Shown here: positions 46,996 to 60,400 of the stretch, one piece after another
Layout of the letters: the number at the start of each line of letters is the position of its first letter
How positions within the stretch are numbered: position 1 is the stretch's first letter
Origin: Rhynchosporium graminicola
Lineage: Eukaryota > Ascomycota > Leotiomycetes > Helotiales > Ploettnerulaceae
Direction: 5' to 3'
Assembly: GCA_900074885.1 (NCBI GenBank)
Contig: FJUW01000009.1
Span: 62,001-126,000, forward strand
DNA length: 64,000 nt
Position numbers and translations under genes: made by a program
The notes under the pieces: model-generated
Told to the model about the DNA's origin: nothing
Seen by the model: the letters and a program-made list of their open reading frames with translations, nothing else
Database searches by the model: none

Positions 46996-47813
46996 GCCTG
47001 GCTATCGCTCTGTAAGTTTCGGTCGAAAGGAGCGAATTTTTGGTAAGAATTTCAAGCAACGCGATTAAAGTCTTCTTTGATCTGAACCAGAATGAATATA
47101 AGTAAAGTTTATTTTATTTTAAAGGTAAACTTGGAAGAAAAGTCGAGCTCAGTTCCCCTCGACCCCGCGTTCTGGCTAGTGGCCGAAACACTAGGCATTC
47201 GGGTATTCTTCACTTACACCTCGGTCGTCTTTACGAGCGGGAGTGCGCGGTTCATACATCACAGTCCGATATATTTGAAAGGATGGACTTGAGACTCATA
47301 CTAAGCTTCGCAGTCGATGCAGGGTTGAAGACTTACATCTCGTCATCAGCTAGGGTAATGAACACGGAATACAACAATCTGACTCCATTCCGTTTCATTG
47401 TCAACTCCGTACCCGTTGAAACGGTGATTTTTGAATGGACAAATTCATGCTAATATAATAATATACTCGGCTCTCTATCCGAGTGGTAGTTGCGATTCTC
47501 ATGACATCAGTCTAAGAAAGAGCCCATAGCACAAACTACGATTCGGCGAGATTCAATCTCAAGTCTGATATGCAGCTAAACCCAAAGAAGTATGCGACTC
47601 GCACACTGCCAGAGCTCCATATTTGACGAGCTCCTTGAGAAGCTAGGTTTCTCATTATGGTAATGGTCATAACGCTCACGGAAAGACACTCGATGAAGTC
47701 CGCAGGTTATCCCTTCGATGCTAGTCAACCCGAACAGCTAATACTACGCAACTGAGAGACTTCGCCAAGTCTATTGTAAGCCCATAGACACGCCGAGGTT
47801 GCATTTCCAGCAA
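46996..47813. other. Intergenic, no gene recognised
   Basis: A stretch at about 47469-47525 resembles a 5' tRNA half but lacks a matching acceptor stem. Nothing else is seen. Confidence 0.5.
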
Positions 47814-49538
47814 TCAATTTTCCATGCCACGGAATTCTAGTTCATCAAAATGTAAGATCACCACCTCTTGATTAGCGTTCTCCCCCACGATGAATCTCTC
47901 ATCTCCGCAAAGCTTCCCCTTTCCAAGTACTTGGGGCCAGAGGTCATATCTGAGGGAGACTGTGTATTGTGGTTCATTCATATTATACCTTGGGGTGATC
48001 TCAAAGGAAAGAACTTCGAGCCTGAAGCAATGTTGAGCCGACAGCACAACACCAGCATCCGAATCTACCACTTCTGTAATGGTAAGATACGGGAATTCCT
48101 GCGCTTATTAGCGCCGGTGATTTTTCCTGGTTAGAAACTCACCGCATGCCTCCAACATGGAGCTATGTTCGGAGATCGAACATTAGACTGCTTGTCGCAG
48201 AAAGAGATATCCGTATCACCATTTGCTCCACACTCGTCCTGCCACATAGGACCAGTTCCAAACGGGATACCGGTCGTCTTCACATGGTGTAATGGTGGCA
48301 GATATTCAGAAGCCTGCTGGCCTACAAGCCAACGATGGTTCTCCTGAATTACATAAATGTGACCCTCGTCGAGTTCCAAGCACCGCACAGTTGGAGCCCA
48401 ACTCTGTCTGATCTGGTAGAAGTCCAGATCCGCAAAGGAAAAACGTCTGACGACGCGAGGTCCTTCTGCTGGGAGTTTTAATTTGCCGGTAGGATCTTCA
48501 CTCGGTCTATATGGCGAGGGAGAGGCAATATCCCAAATGGTTAAGGCTTCGATTGGATCATCTTCGCCCCAAGCACTGCGATTGTTTTGCCACATGTAGA
48601 TAGCATAGTGGGCTGACGTATGTGTGCTGAAGAACCGGTCGTGGGAGTTCAGGGGAAGCCCTAAAAAGTGTATCTTCCATTCGTTCCTACAGGTGTTAAC
48701 AAGACAACCCACAAAATTTAGTAGAGGACATTTCAATCTCACAAAACTGCTCCTTGAGATTCGAAAACACACTGACCTGAAAACCACATTCCAATGGTAC
48801 CCTTCGATTTGTTTGATACCATAAGCTGTTGCAAAATGTCTATGAACCATCTCATTCTCGTTCAGCTGGTGGTACGGTTCAAATTCGCACCATTCGACGA
48901 TGAGAACTCTATCTTTTAATCGAATCCTCCTGATAATCTTATCGTCTGACGCGAGATCGATATTCGACTTCGCTCCAGTGCTAAGATCGTATAGCGAATA
49001 ACTTTGAGCTTGAGCACAAGGATAAATCAATATCCCATCATCAAAAGTCCAAAGCGTATCCGGATAATGAAAGGGCGACGACTTGTCCTCAAAATTTAAA
49101 AGTCTTTGCCACTTCATGAAGGTTAGCAGAACACTAGTGAATTTGAATATCTCACGATGCTCAAAGAAGAGTTCTGAAATAGAGCGGAATCATGACACAT
49201 ACGGGTGCAACGGGATAGTTCCTTGACCAAGTTGGAACAACAAACGATTTCGCAAGAGGAAGCTTCTCTATGATATTTGGTGTACCCCGTACTAGATGAT
49301 GATATCTCTTGGTAACCCTCAAAAGCTCCAGTGCCCAATCCCTTGAATGGTTCGAAGTCTTGTACCTTATTTCTCGACATCGTGGGAAGTGCTGCATGAG
49401 TAGATGATGACATAAATCCGTTTCGGTGAGTGTTGCATGGAACTGTCTTGAGACTCGGCGGAGGAGGATGAGAACTTCAGGCGGCAAGTAATCTAGTACA
49501 AGCCTGAATATGTCATTAGGAAGAGTCGTGATATCCAT
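47814..49538 (-). CDS. F-box protein with a long C-terminal region
   Basis: Four exons (49538-49203, 49111-48777, 48686-48143, 48098-47814) give 499 residues. The start MDITTLPNDIFRLVLDYLPPEVLILLRRVSRQF is a typical F-box, the adaptor that binds Skp1 in SCF ubiquitin ligases. The rest (FHYPDTLWTF, IRLKDRVLIVEWCEFEPYH, YAIYMWQNNRSAWGEDDPIE, LTIWDIASPSPYRPSED) matches a fungal family of F-box proteins with a beta-rich, WD-like C-terminus of unknown target. Intron 2 (90 bp) is in frame and stop-free, so it could also be read through; the conserved flow favours splicing. Intron 3 (44 bp) was chosen because it restores the frame to ITEVVDSDAGVV. Confidence 0.78.
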
Positions 49539-50055
49539 TGTCGTTATTTATTGACGGATGTTAAATTTAGACGAGGGAAATGAGGTGCTGGAACATCCTT
49601 TGGTACTATCGCGAAACACGACCCAGTTAAGCCAAGGCGTTGGAAGCTGGTCTAAACATTATGTTTACAAATACTCACGTATGTATGAAGTCTCAATCCA
49701 CAACACGCAAACCGCTGATTGGTGATTGGGTACATCTAGCCTTCCTCAAATATACTGTTCCGGGTTCTGTAAGATAAGACGGTCTGTCTATAAAGAAAGC
49801 ATCTCAGGAAAAGCTTCAGCAAGACCAGCAAAAAGTTCATTTGGATCAAAGCATCCATCAGACAATGGTAATAATATAATCAATCATCCAAAGTTCAATA
49901 ATGCTCTTGTCGCATCTGGTTTAGCCCTGTACGAAGGCTCCGGTTGATGAGACGAGGCTGACGCCCAATATTCTCCGCTTGTCCTTATTGACCCCTCCCC
50001 CTCCAAGCTTCTGTTTTGTTCTCCCTTTACAACCACGCACACTCCCTACACCATC
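49539..50055. promoter_or_regulatory. Bidirectional promoter between the F-box and capping-protein genes
   Basis: 517 bp lie between divergent starts. A pyrimidine-rich stretch sits just before the capping-protein ATG. No specific site is assigned. Confidence 0.45.
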
Positions 50056-51118
50056 ATGTCTGAAATCGATCAATTCGACAGTGCACTGTACGTATCCATC
50101 TTCCTGCCACCAGAAATCATTTTTCGTAGATCTGCAGCGAAGCCAACGTCCGGATATACTAACCTCTCCCCATCAGGGACCTCCTCAGGCGCCTCGACCC
50201 CAAACACACGACCGCGCATCTCAACTCCCTTATAAATCTCGTCCCCTCCCTAACAGAAGATCTCCTCTCCTCCGTCGACCAGCCCCTCACCATCTCCCGC
50301 TGCCGTAAAACAGGCCGCGACTACCTCCTCTGCGACTACAACCGCGACGGAGACAGCTACCGGTCTCCCTGGTCCGGGGAATTCGAGACGCCGGTTGGAG
50401 GCTCGGGTGTCGGTGGTGTAGATGATCAGGGCAATAATGATGGCGCAGGAGAGGGAGCAGTGCCGAGTGAGAGGGTGAGGAAGATGGAGGTTAGAGCGAA
50501 TGAGGCGTTTGATGTTTATAGGGAGCTGTATTACGAGGGAGGGGTCAGCAGTGTTTATTTTTGGAATCTCGATGATGGGTTTGCGGGGGTGGTTTTGTTG
50601 AAGAAAGGTATGCTATTTCCTTTCCCCGTCTTGGTTGCTTGCGTTAAATTTGGTGGTCCTGGTTGGGAGGGCAGTTTGAATGGGAATGGCATCGAGGGGG
50701 AAGAGCTATGCTAATATGAACAGTCGCAACACCATCCACAAAGAGTGAAGGAACATGGGATAGTATCCACGTCTTCGAAGCCGTCGACCGCGCCAACAAA
50801 GCCCACTACAAGCTCACCAGCACTGTAATTCTGCATCTTTCCACCGGCAACGACTTACTAGGCGAGATGGACCTCTCAGGAAACATGACGCGGCAAATCG
50901 AATCAGAGCTCACAGTCGAAGACGACACCAGCCATATCGCGAATATCGGAAAATTAGTCGAGGATATGGAATTAAAGATGAGGAATCTGTTGCAGGAGGT
51001 GTACTTTGGGAAGGCGAAAGATGTGGTCGGTGATCTAAGAAGTATTGCGCCGTTGACAGAGGCGAACAGGGAGAAGAGTGCACATAGGGAGATGATTGAT
51101 TCCATGAAGCCAAGGTAG
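50056..51118 (+). CDS. CAP2: F-actin-capping protein subunit beta
   Basis: Forms a heterodimer with the alpha subunit and blocks the barbed ends of actin filaments, mainly at cortical patches. Three exons (50056-50087, 50177-50607, 50724-51118) give 285 residues, as expected. Conserved segments include [60 protein letters not shown], and the C-terminal [20 protein letters not shown] that leads into the actin-binding tail. A glycine/asparagine-rich insert (about 105-132: [20 protein letters not shown]) is a lineage-specific loop. The first exon is only 32 bp. It converges with the Sel1-repeat gene. Confidence 0.94.
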
Positions 51119-52059
51119 AGTGGGTGGGATATATGCTGAGAGTACATATGAGGGGTTCTAGAATTGAAGTCGCTTGGTTATGGCTATATGACAGCAACTC
51201 ACATGCAATAGAGACTATTTGGAATGTAAAAAATCTTTCTCCAATATCTCCAAATCCAGATCATACTTCAGATCAGGCTGTTAAGGTGCCGCGTACATGA
51301 TAGCCATTTCTGCTCGCTTACTGTTGATTCATTGTTGACCTTCCTTGACCCAGCCGAATCCCTCCTGATAAATACTAGGCTAAGCAAATTCATCTCAGGC
51401 GAGCTGAACTTCTTTATACAGTATCCTATAGATGAAGTCATAAAGTCTTCACTGACTTCAGAGTATTCCATTGCTCAGATCGTGTGACATTAAAATCGAA
51501 TTGTGGACCTGACTCATCGCTTCGCCGATAATGAAAATGATCTGGCTCACAGATTTAAGTCAGGCATTATGAAAGGTAGACATGCTCAAGATCACTTTGA
51601 GAATAACTCGCATTCCGACTAACAACGGCTTGCGCTGGGTATTTGAGAACTCCTAACTATCCCGCAACGAAACCAAATGAACTTCCGTCAGGCTACCTCG
51701 CTACCTCGCATCTTCTTGAGTCATCGCATCTCAATCACCGCCTCAATATGACATGAAAGCGATCTGGCCTCGCCACGACGAAATAAAGAAGCCCACAGTT
51801 GCGGAGGCCGAAATTTACGGAAATCTTCCAGCCCAGCTCTTCCGCGGAAAATATCTTGATTATGCTGCCCGCTCATTCGTGCAAACCCATTAAATGCAAT
51901 ATCAAACCTATTATAGCAATCATCATTTGAAGGGCGAATCCTGTGAATGAATATGCAACGCCTTCTCAACGCCGAGAAATGTAAAGACAAAAGAAAGATC
52001 TGTTGGCTGATGCGTTGTCGTTAAACCCGTGGGAAAGGTCGAATATGAGAGAAAATGAA
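51119..52059. other. Convergent intergenic region
   Basis: 0.94 kb without a supported gene. The minus-strand frame at 51721-51990 has no motif. Confidence 0.55.
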
Positions 52060-54342
52060 TCAGGAGGTTGTCTTCCTGCCGAAGAAAGCGCGTGAACGTG
52101 ACTTGTCGCGCGCTTTCTTGTCATCTTTCGATGCGTTGGGTGAGCCTCCTTGACGAAATTCAGAGATCTTTTTGTCATCGGCGTCGCCACTATATTTAGA
52201 TTTGTAGATCCTATCTTCATTTTAGCATGATTTCACTTCACGGAAGAGAAGCAGGGGAGTATTGACTTACCAGCTATTCCCAATCATGCTGATACCCTTG
52301 GCTTCCGCTTGACGATAGAAATTGGCGCTCTTCTTCAGATTCTTCTTGCAACCAACGCCTTGAGCATAGCAGAATCCAGCTTCCGCAAGAGCATCTGCAT
52401 CTCCCCAATTTCCAGCGATTTCGAAACACCTGAGCGCAAGAGCCTTGTCCTGCTCAATCCCCCAACCATTCATGTGACTCACGCCTAGCTCGTAAATGCT
52501 GAGCGCGAACTGGGCCTTCCTCGCTCGCTGCTCCAAGAGATCAACAGTTTTACCCTCCTTTAATAAATGATCGTCATCTGCTACTTCTAAGCTGGCGGAA
52601 TCTGCAGCTCGTCGAAGCCAGGCGACTCCTTCCCGCTGATTGGGTCGCATTCCCCAGCCATGCCGGCAAGCAAGTGCATATAGGAGCATACCTGTAGGAT
52701 GATTTTGCTTGGCTGCAAGACGGAGATGATAAGTCGACTTATTTAGAGCTCCAGCTTCATGGTATTCGATAGCTTTCGTGACGTGCTCCTCTGCTGACAA
52801 AAGTACTGTCGTGGCCAAAGAATGCTGTGATCTCGCTTTGATAGTCGATGCATCGGACGCAGATTGAGGGCGTGCTCGTAAAGTCGGGGGATAGTCTGAG
52901 GATGCCCGACCGCCGAGGGTTGGCTTGTGCCCTGCCTCTACTGAGGATCTGCCAATATCGAAAGTGTTGCTTCGATCATATGTCGGCCGTCCCGGATCCA
53001 GTGAAGGTCGAGGGGTCAGATTCTCAGGCCTGAGCAACGAAATAGAAGCTCTAGAAGGCGGTGAAGGGGGCGCTTGGCCACGAGCTGGAGAATTGCTAGA
53101 TGAGTCTGGGAGCTGCCACGCTGTATGCATTTGTTGCTTGCCTGCCTGGAATATCAAAGAATCCCTTTGAAGCATTTTCCCACGTGGTAATGAGAACTTG
53201 GAATAGACATAAGAAGGTGCAGGCGCATTATCATTGCTTTCCGGGAAACCTTCACTGTGCATGCTAACTGGTGTATGTGCGGTATCATCCGCAAGAACGA
53301 ACGATGGTTGGCTATCGGAAGATGCCTGTCGCGAAGGAACATCAAGGGGAAGTCCGTTCATACTGGCTCGACTAATCGGCCGCGAGAAATTGAAAGCAGG
53401 TCGTGGCAGTCGTGTCCCACCGACAGACATTTCAGAGCTGATCGATGGTGACCTTGTTGTGTGCGAGTAAGGTGATATGGGGGAATTCGACAATGCACTT
53501 CCGATGGAGGCTTTTCGTTTTGGGGACATTCCTGTCGAAGCATTCAAGTTATTGTAATCATCGTCTGAGCTCTCAGACATTGACCTGGGGCTGGGAGCTC
53601 TGTGGGAAAATGGTGACCTGGGAGGTGCCAATGCCCGTGAATCATAGCCGTTTATTCCTAAAGATCCATCCTGTAATCTCCTGTTTTGGTTCGCTCGCTG
53701 GCGCATGGACTCAGCACTTGGCCGAGGCCTCATATGCGAAGGCGATTCTCTTCTCAGTGTATGCTCTTTCTCAAGTGGCGGAGGTGATTGTTCCCTTCTG
53801 GCTCCAAATTCATTGTCGATTTCTGCAATGCTCGGAGGTCTTCTCCCACGATGTTCCTCGTCGTCTATAGAGCCAAGTTGTCGAGACGGCCCGGCCCTTG
53901 GAGGTGTTATCATCCCATGAACAAGCCCACCAAGCGTAGGATGTACAGACATTGGTCGAAATCCGGTTGTTTCTACCTCGGGCTTCTGACCTGATACAGG
54001 AGTCGCTGGCGTGATTGGTGTGCTCTCGTCTGCAGACGCGGAACGGAGATACCCAGGTCGGCCTTGACTCAACGAGTTCGCAATCGTAAGAGGCGGTAGC
54101 CGACTCACAGGTCTCCCTCCTGTGCTTTCCTGCTCTAGTTGTCTTGCCAGCAGTCGGCTCTGTGCCGCGAACGCATCGAGTGGTGATAATTCGGGGGGTA
54201 CATCTCCAGCAATATGTAACCTAGGCGATGGAAGTCCTCCGGGCATTCTGGGGGAAGGCATAGCACTTCCAAATGGTCCATGTGATTGTGATCGAAGATC
54301 GATGAAGTTGGGTCTGTTTGCCATCGCGCGATGGATGACCAC
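52060..54342 (-). CDS. Sel1-repeat protein (Nif1/Dsf2-like)
   Basis: Two exons (54342-52271 and 52210-52060) give 740 residues; the second in-frame ATG at 54324 (MANRPNFIDLRSQ) would give 734 and may be the true start. The first about 500 residues are disordered and Ser/Pro-rich, with many SP sites typical of CDK or MAPK targets. The C-terminal part holds tandem Sel1 repeats (YHLRLAAKQNHPTGMLLYAL, WGMRPNQREGVAWLRRAADS, GWGIEQDKALALRCFEIAGN, YAQGVGCKKNLKKSANFYRQ). The last exon adds a basic tail ending FGRKTTS. Among known Sel1 proteins the layout fits Nif1 of fission yeast and Dsf2 of budding yeast better than chitin-synthase activator Skt5, since no CaaX box is present. A cell-cycle or morphogenesis role is inferred. 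Confidence 0.82.
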
Positions 54343-56457
54343 GTACGATCTCTACTATTATGTAGTGATGCGTTATATGCTGAGGATGTCTGTCGTTACA
54401 GTTTGCTTTGGAAGGATATATTGCGGGTCGTCCAGGGATATGTTCTGAATTTGGGCGGCATATGACGAGCGCAGTATGAGATCGCAAAGCTCGAAGTTTA
54501 GGAGTGGAGGATCGTATCTGGGTCTACGTTCAGATCAACACTACATGAAGGAGTGGCGAGTATAGTGGCGATGGCCGTGAGGTCGCAGAGGCGACGTCTT
54601 AACGAGAAACACAAGGAGCGTGATGTTGGTGGGTTGTTGTGAATGAACGAACGTTGATGGAATCGATGTTTCAAGAGGCGGAGACAAAGCCGGAGTACAT
54701 GCGATTATTATTAGGAGAGGCGCAATTGATACTGTCGCCCTGCAAGCACGCGCGGCGGCGTTGACAGAGGATTGTGACGATATAAATGAAATATGTAATG
54801 TATGTTTGTAGATATGTCTGTCTGTCTATACGAGGAAAAGAGGACTGAATTGAATCTCCTTTAGACGCTAAGATCACATATCACGAGGAGAAGTCCTTCA
54901 AGTCTCGGACCTGCGAGTATCTGCTTTCTTACTGGGCAAGACACTTGTACTTGGAGTGACAGGGGTGGAGTGAATTATCCATACCAAGGTTGCCAATTAT
55001 GTGATGCCCCTGAAATTGTGGAGATTTGTGCAAGGACCTTTGCTTGGGGGGCAACGGGGGGCGATGAGCCGAGGAATGTTCAGAGTGGTACTACTTCGTA
55101 GTAACTACAAGTGCCCTCGATCTAGATCTTGAATACGAAGCGCTCTCAAAACTTCTTGAGAACATAGGTACAGATATGAAAGGTTTATGAGTGGGTCCAT
55201 TAACAGAAAGCAGAAGAAAGAAATTTCCATCTCAACTTCACTTCATAATTTCATATTTAATCAATAGCTTCCCCAACATCTACGAAGGCCCTCAGCCATC
55301 ACGTATGGTCTGGCCAATCAATAGATGGAAAAAGGTGAAAAAGTGGAGAGATTTGAGCAAGCGAAGCTCGGACTGGCTGAGGATTTTACAGTATATCGTG
55401 GCCTTCGCATCTGCTAGTGATATGCACAGGTCAGATCTAGGGCGTACTCTGAATTCTGCCACCCTCTGTAAAATGTTGAGCTAGGTGTCACATAAGAAAA
55501 ATGGTCACCTGAAACGCGCCTATTAGCTGACCCCAGGCGTGAGTCGTATCAACGGGCCATGCACCTAGTTTCTAAACGCTGCCGGCTGCATGGCTTTCTG
55601 TATTTATGGGCTTAAACCTCTTCACCCCGATTCGACAACCGTTTGAGGCGCATCTATCATGTATGTATGAGCTGCATGGTAAGTGCAACACAATTGGTCG
55701 TCCAAACCGTAATCTAAAGGGAAGTTCAAGCAAAATCAATAAGTCATAAGCTATTGCTGGGCGGTATATGGCAGATGAGTTCATCGATATAGAACCGGGG
55801 TGGTCTGCTGTACTAGAAGACTCACATCGACCTCCCAAAAAAAAGCCACCAACCGAATTTTTCCGGCGTACTCTCAGAGCATAGTAACGACTCGTTCAGG
55901 AACCAAGCGCCCGTTATATTCGAATTTCGGATATCTATCACTAATAAGTTTTTATAGTACTAATAATTCCAACTGGATTTATGGACCAAGAGGAGGGTAG
56001 CTCCTGCAAGTTGAACAACGTTACAAATGCAGATAAATGTGAACAGTGTGGAGCAGACCTCACTGGAGGTAGATGAATGCATACTGTCTTTGCTTGAAGG
56101 TAGGCTGTAACCATCACCTAGGCACTCTCTGACCACTTAAATTTGTTTGGCATATGCTTTACGTCATGTTCACCCCACGATCCGCAGCAAGGGGAGGTTA
56201 AAGGATGGACAGTTAGGGTTTTGGGGGGAGGTCGTAGGGAAGGGAAGAGGGATTACTGGAACACGATTTCTGGGTATTTGGGAGTTTCGTTGTCGAGATG
56301 AATAATTTCGATTCCGCCCGTTATTGCAAGTTGCTCATTCAATAAAACCTTTTCTGCGAAGTTTATAATTCTTGTAAAGGAGCTTGATCCGATCGCATGC
56401 GCTTTTAGCTTTGATATGTGAGTAGGACAAAGAAAGTGGTCGCAAAGATGATTTTGT
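54343..56457. other. Intergenic, 2.1 kb, no gene recognised
   Basis: It contains the promoter and probably the 5' leader of the Sel1-repeat gene at the left. Short frames (55191-55484 plus, 55572-55838 minus) have no motif. A palindromic ACTACTTCGTAGTA lies near 55090-55103. Confidence 0.5.
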
Positions 56458-57420
56458 TTACCCGTTACACTTCTTGAGTTTCCAATTGTTGTATACATCG
56501 ATATCTTGTAAGAACCCACCTGCCTCGAGACTATTACCCAGTATGTTACTCCAAGCCTTTCGATCTGTTCTATCCTTTTGCAAATAGAATCCAGCACTCA
56601 CCCTTGGCTTCGTTGCTAGCCAAAATCTGGGGTAATATGCCGCAGATTCCCAGTCAAGAATCCCAGTGACAGTGCTCTCAAAAATCATAACATTTGTCGG
56701 TCCAAGGTCGGCATGATAGAAGTGGAACAGGTCTCCGACATCGAGACGAGATCCTGGTGCGACAGTTGAAAGATAGGACGCGAAGGATTCAGATGAAAAT
56801 GGTCCTATAGGTCTCGGTATCCACGATGGATGAGAGGCGTCAGCGATGCTATTAAGGAAGGGCTCAACGACGGCGTGCCCAGTGGCAGTTTCAAATCTGG
56901 AGGCCGAAATCGAGGCGAGCTTGCAGCAGTATGCAGCAATCTTGTTACCAATCTCCAACCGCTGATTCGACGTAAGTCGGGGCCATTCCTCATCCAATGT
57001 CTGGCCCTTGACACGTCTCAGAATGAGAAATGTCCTATTCCACGAGTGGTCTATCCATGTGTGAATAATCTCCGGAACAGGAATTTCTGGTGCTCGCCTC
57101 CTGACAAACTCAATTGTTTTGCTCTCAAGCTCCATCCCTTCACGCCAAGCCTTCACCTTGCAAAAGGCATCCACCCCAATACTCCAAACAGCTGCAGAAG
57201 TTCCAGCTTCATGTACCAAACCCGTTTCTAAACCGTCTTCTAGCAACACAAGATCTTCCTCGACCCGTTCGCGGAGATAGAAGGTGCCATCACCGTCTTG
57301 CCAGCTAATGATCGCGATCGAAGGAATCCTTGTGGTGACGCGTTCACAAACAATCGAGGAGCCCAGCAGCCAGCGGTCTCGAGTGAGTCTGCGAACTGAT
57401 GTGCCTATCGGTGGTGTCAT
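56458..57420 (-). CDS. APH-fold phosphotransferase family protein, intact
   Basis: A single exon of 320 residues from MTPPIGTSVRRLTRDRW; an upstream in-frame ATG at 57486 would add 22 residues but looks like leader. The catalytic loop is FYHADLGPTN (H236, D238, N243) and the metal-binding motif GILDWESAAYYP (D256), as in aminoglycoside phosphotransferase-family proteins. An N-lobe lysine candidate lies in AFCKVKAW and the hinge is LILRRVKGQTLDEEWP. This family is greatly expanded in filamentous fungi, and most members have no known substrate. Unlike the APH-type gene at 4-6 kb, all key residues and the frame are intact. Confidence 0.82.
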   Translation of the reverse strand: MTPPIGTSVRRLTRDRWLLGSSIVCERVTTRIPSIAIISWQDGDGTFYLRERVEEDLVLLEDGLETGLVHEAGTSAAVWSIGVDAFCKVKAWREGMELESKTIEFVRRRAPEIPVPEIIHTWIDHSWNRTFLILRRVKGQTLDEEWPRLTSNQRLEIGNKIAAYCCKLASISASRFETATGHAVVEPFLNSIADASHPSWIPRPIGPFSSESFASYLSTVAPGSRLDVGDLFHFYHADLGPTNVMIFESTVTGILDWESAAYYPRFWLATKPRVSAGFYLQKDRTDRKAWSNILGNSLEAGGFLQDIDVYNNWKLKKCNG

Positions 57421-60400
57421 TTTACTGTCAAAAATTAGCCAGCTGTGCCAGCGGTTGTGAGCGCACGTCAAATAATACCAAAACATGTTGGGCGTCGGGC
57501 GACATCCACTTCAGACTCAAATCCTCAATCAGGGACAATAGCACTACTTATAATCAGATGTCACCATCGGTCATTGCATGCGCTGAAAGGATGTGAAGAA
57601 CATGGTTTCACGAAGAGTCTAGAGCCGTGCGTCAGGAGGTCATCATTGTCACCTATTCACCACGTAGGAGATCCTGATGTAGTCAAGAGCCAAAGTTGGA
57701 CGATGAATGTTGACAAGTGAGCCGTTAACGGCTCACTTGAACCTTGGTTGCTGGCATTTCTAAAACGAGCTGTTGGATAACATCAGGGAGATGGAAGTCA
57801 CGTGAAACTCAGACCCTGCAAGCCACCTGGTTCGTGCGCTTGCCACGTTCGAAAACCCCATTTCCCAAGTGTTAGTCGATGTTACAGTAGCAGTATTCTC
57901 TAAAGGTGTGCCAGCGAATTCAATATCTGGAAGTGGCGTGGCTTGGCTTGGCTCGCTACGAGTTCAGGGAGGGCACTGCGAAACAGACCTTTGGCTGGTG
58001 CACCTGTCAAGTTTCGAAATGTTGCAGATCTTGCCAGGTTCCTTTTATACTAACGCATAAGGCATATGGAAGCGAGATGTATGAAGTAGTACATGTCACA
58101 AGCTTTGGGGATGACTTGTGGATGTAGTTATGGAGATTGTTTATCACTTTTAGGAAAGCAATCTCCATGATGTTTCTGAAGAACTTCTTGAATCTTGTTT
58201 TGTATCCAGTTAGTGAGTCCATCTCTGCCTCGAGATCAGAAGATACAGAACAAAAATTGTGTGTATAGCAAAACGATATCAGCTCACGTCGTGGAGCAGA
58301 GCATCCAGGGAAGCTGTCAAGCTCTCAGTGCGGTGAGCTCGCCAGCAAGCCCCGAATCGTGAGATTCCACCTATGGAAAGAAAGGGTATGAAATTGTTAA
58401 TATTCTCACCGCACACACAGTAAACCTTTCGATGCAACCAGACTCGTTGCTGACTTGATATGTCAACATGAACTGGCAGATCAAGCAAGTCAGACGTAAG
58501 CTCGGCAATGGACAGGAAGAGTAGGTAGGCTTTCGAAAACCTGCAAGCCTGTTGATAGATTAACCTCGGAGTATGCAAATTCCCCCAGAAATATGCTGTG
58601 TACCTAATTCTTGTATTCATCCAGTTTCGGCTTCCTTCGTGTCAGGTCCTGATCAATAAGGAATAGGTAAGCTGCATCAACAAAGAGAAGAAAACGCTCT
58701 TCAAAGAGTTCCAGAAGGTTGGCTTTTAACTTTCGCAGGAAAGGGTCTGCGATGGGGAACAATTGACAAAGAAAAGAGAGCCTCAATATGAACGGGAAAC
58801 ATCGTGATAGCCACGAAGCAACTGTCCACCGCTCCTATTGCAAACAGCCTCGAAAATAAGCGATGCGGTCCTTCTGCTCGAAGAACGGAGGGAGATATCA
58901 ACACTCCTCAGGTTTAGCCCAGGAGTACTGATTGAGGAAGTGCCTGAGACTGTCAGATGATTACCCAAAGCTGGTCGAAGACATTCAACGAGAGCTTATA
59001 GACTTACAATGTAATTGGCTTGGTCGAATTGGTGATCAAGCCGGTGTAGACTTTGGGATTCACTTTGGAGTGGCCTTGACGAATTTCTTGACGCTTTCAT
59101 GATCTTGACATCCTTGGTGTATACCTGGCAGTGCAGACCAAACATATTGGACGCCAATCCCTCCCTTGTAGCATGTGGCAAGAGTGAGGAAGCGGGTAAG
59201 TGATTTTGCATCGGCCCATCTGGGAATAAAAGCTAGATCCTTACTCGAAAGTTGCCAATCGTCAAGTGGCGCTTTGGGGCGGACCTCAATGTGCTCGCAT
59301 TTTTCAGGATAGCTGTAATAAGTTCTAATTGTCGTTCCTGCACGTGTCCAATAGGGGGGCTATTTACTTTCACTGCACAGTGTAATAGAGGTCATGTTTG
59401 GTGTTTCCTGAGTATACTTAAATGACGTGTGCAATTATAGCCTAGCGTTTGCCATGTGTTTCTGGCACTACCATTAGCAAATATTGTTCACGGGTGAATG
59501 GAGACTCACTGTGCGGTCGCGGATGTTGCGGAGGTACCATGGCTGGAGGGAATTGAGTTGAGTATATGTCAGTCACCTGGTTACCTCGATGCTTGGCTGT
59601 GTGTAGGTCATGATGAAATTCTAGACTGAATGATGTGGTGATGGTTAGTATGTCTTGTCAGGAGAAGCAAAGCGACTAAATCTTTGAATGGAGAGCCCTT
59701 GCTACAAACTTGCCTGGCCAAAATATTGCTAGATTCGCAACTTCAATTCATTCAAGAACAAACATTGGAGTCTCAGGGCAGCCACGACTTCTGCAATGAA
59801 GCTAGCTAATGCAGGAACGATCAATTAGACAGTTAGGTAAGTTGGAGTAACCCCGTGAGCTCTTCAGCCTTCGTTTCATCTCTGAGACCCTTCTCATCAT
59901 GATTGCCCAGAGACCAGTATATTGAACGTACTATCGACCACCATGTTTGACGGGGGGATTATCTAGAGCTAGAGACAGGTAGGGATCGAATAGCAATGAA
60001 GTTCAAGGGCTCTTAACTCGACACACACCTCGTCCGTTTAGGCCACTCGAATCTCTCAGAAAGGTCTCCGTCGCATCGCAGCTCTGGACTATTACTTCGA
60101 TCACGTAGGAATGCCTGAAGCCAAATAGTGATCGCCGCGAAAAATTGAAGCTTGACAGATAAAGATGGCTGTGTGGAGAGTTCGCATCCCCATATCAGCT
60201 GCAACTTGGCATGCTTCAACCCGGGGAGCTGACAACTCAGAACTCGTTTGGAATGCCAACCTTTCCGACGCGTTTGATCCATACACCAGCACATTTCATG
60301 GCTGGTCTGTCTGCTTGTCATTTTCGACAGCTTACAGGGACACGGTTATCAAGATGCTAACATCGGCAAGAGAATAGGGGGTGAAGGGGGGTTGAGTAAA

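Noticed and set aside
47469..47560. tRNA-Met-like stretch with a CAT in a loop-like position
   Set aside because: The 5' end resembles an acceptor and D-arm, but the 3' part does not pair, so no complete cloverleaf exists. At most a tRNA relic.
55086..55107. Palindrome around CTACTTCGTAG as a regulatory site or small inverted-repeat element
   Set aside because: Too short, and no second boundary or target duplication can be seen.
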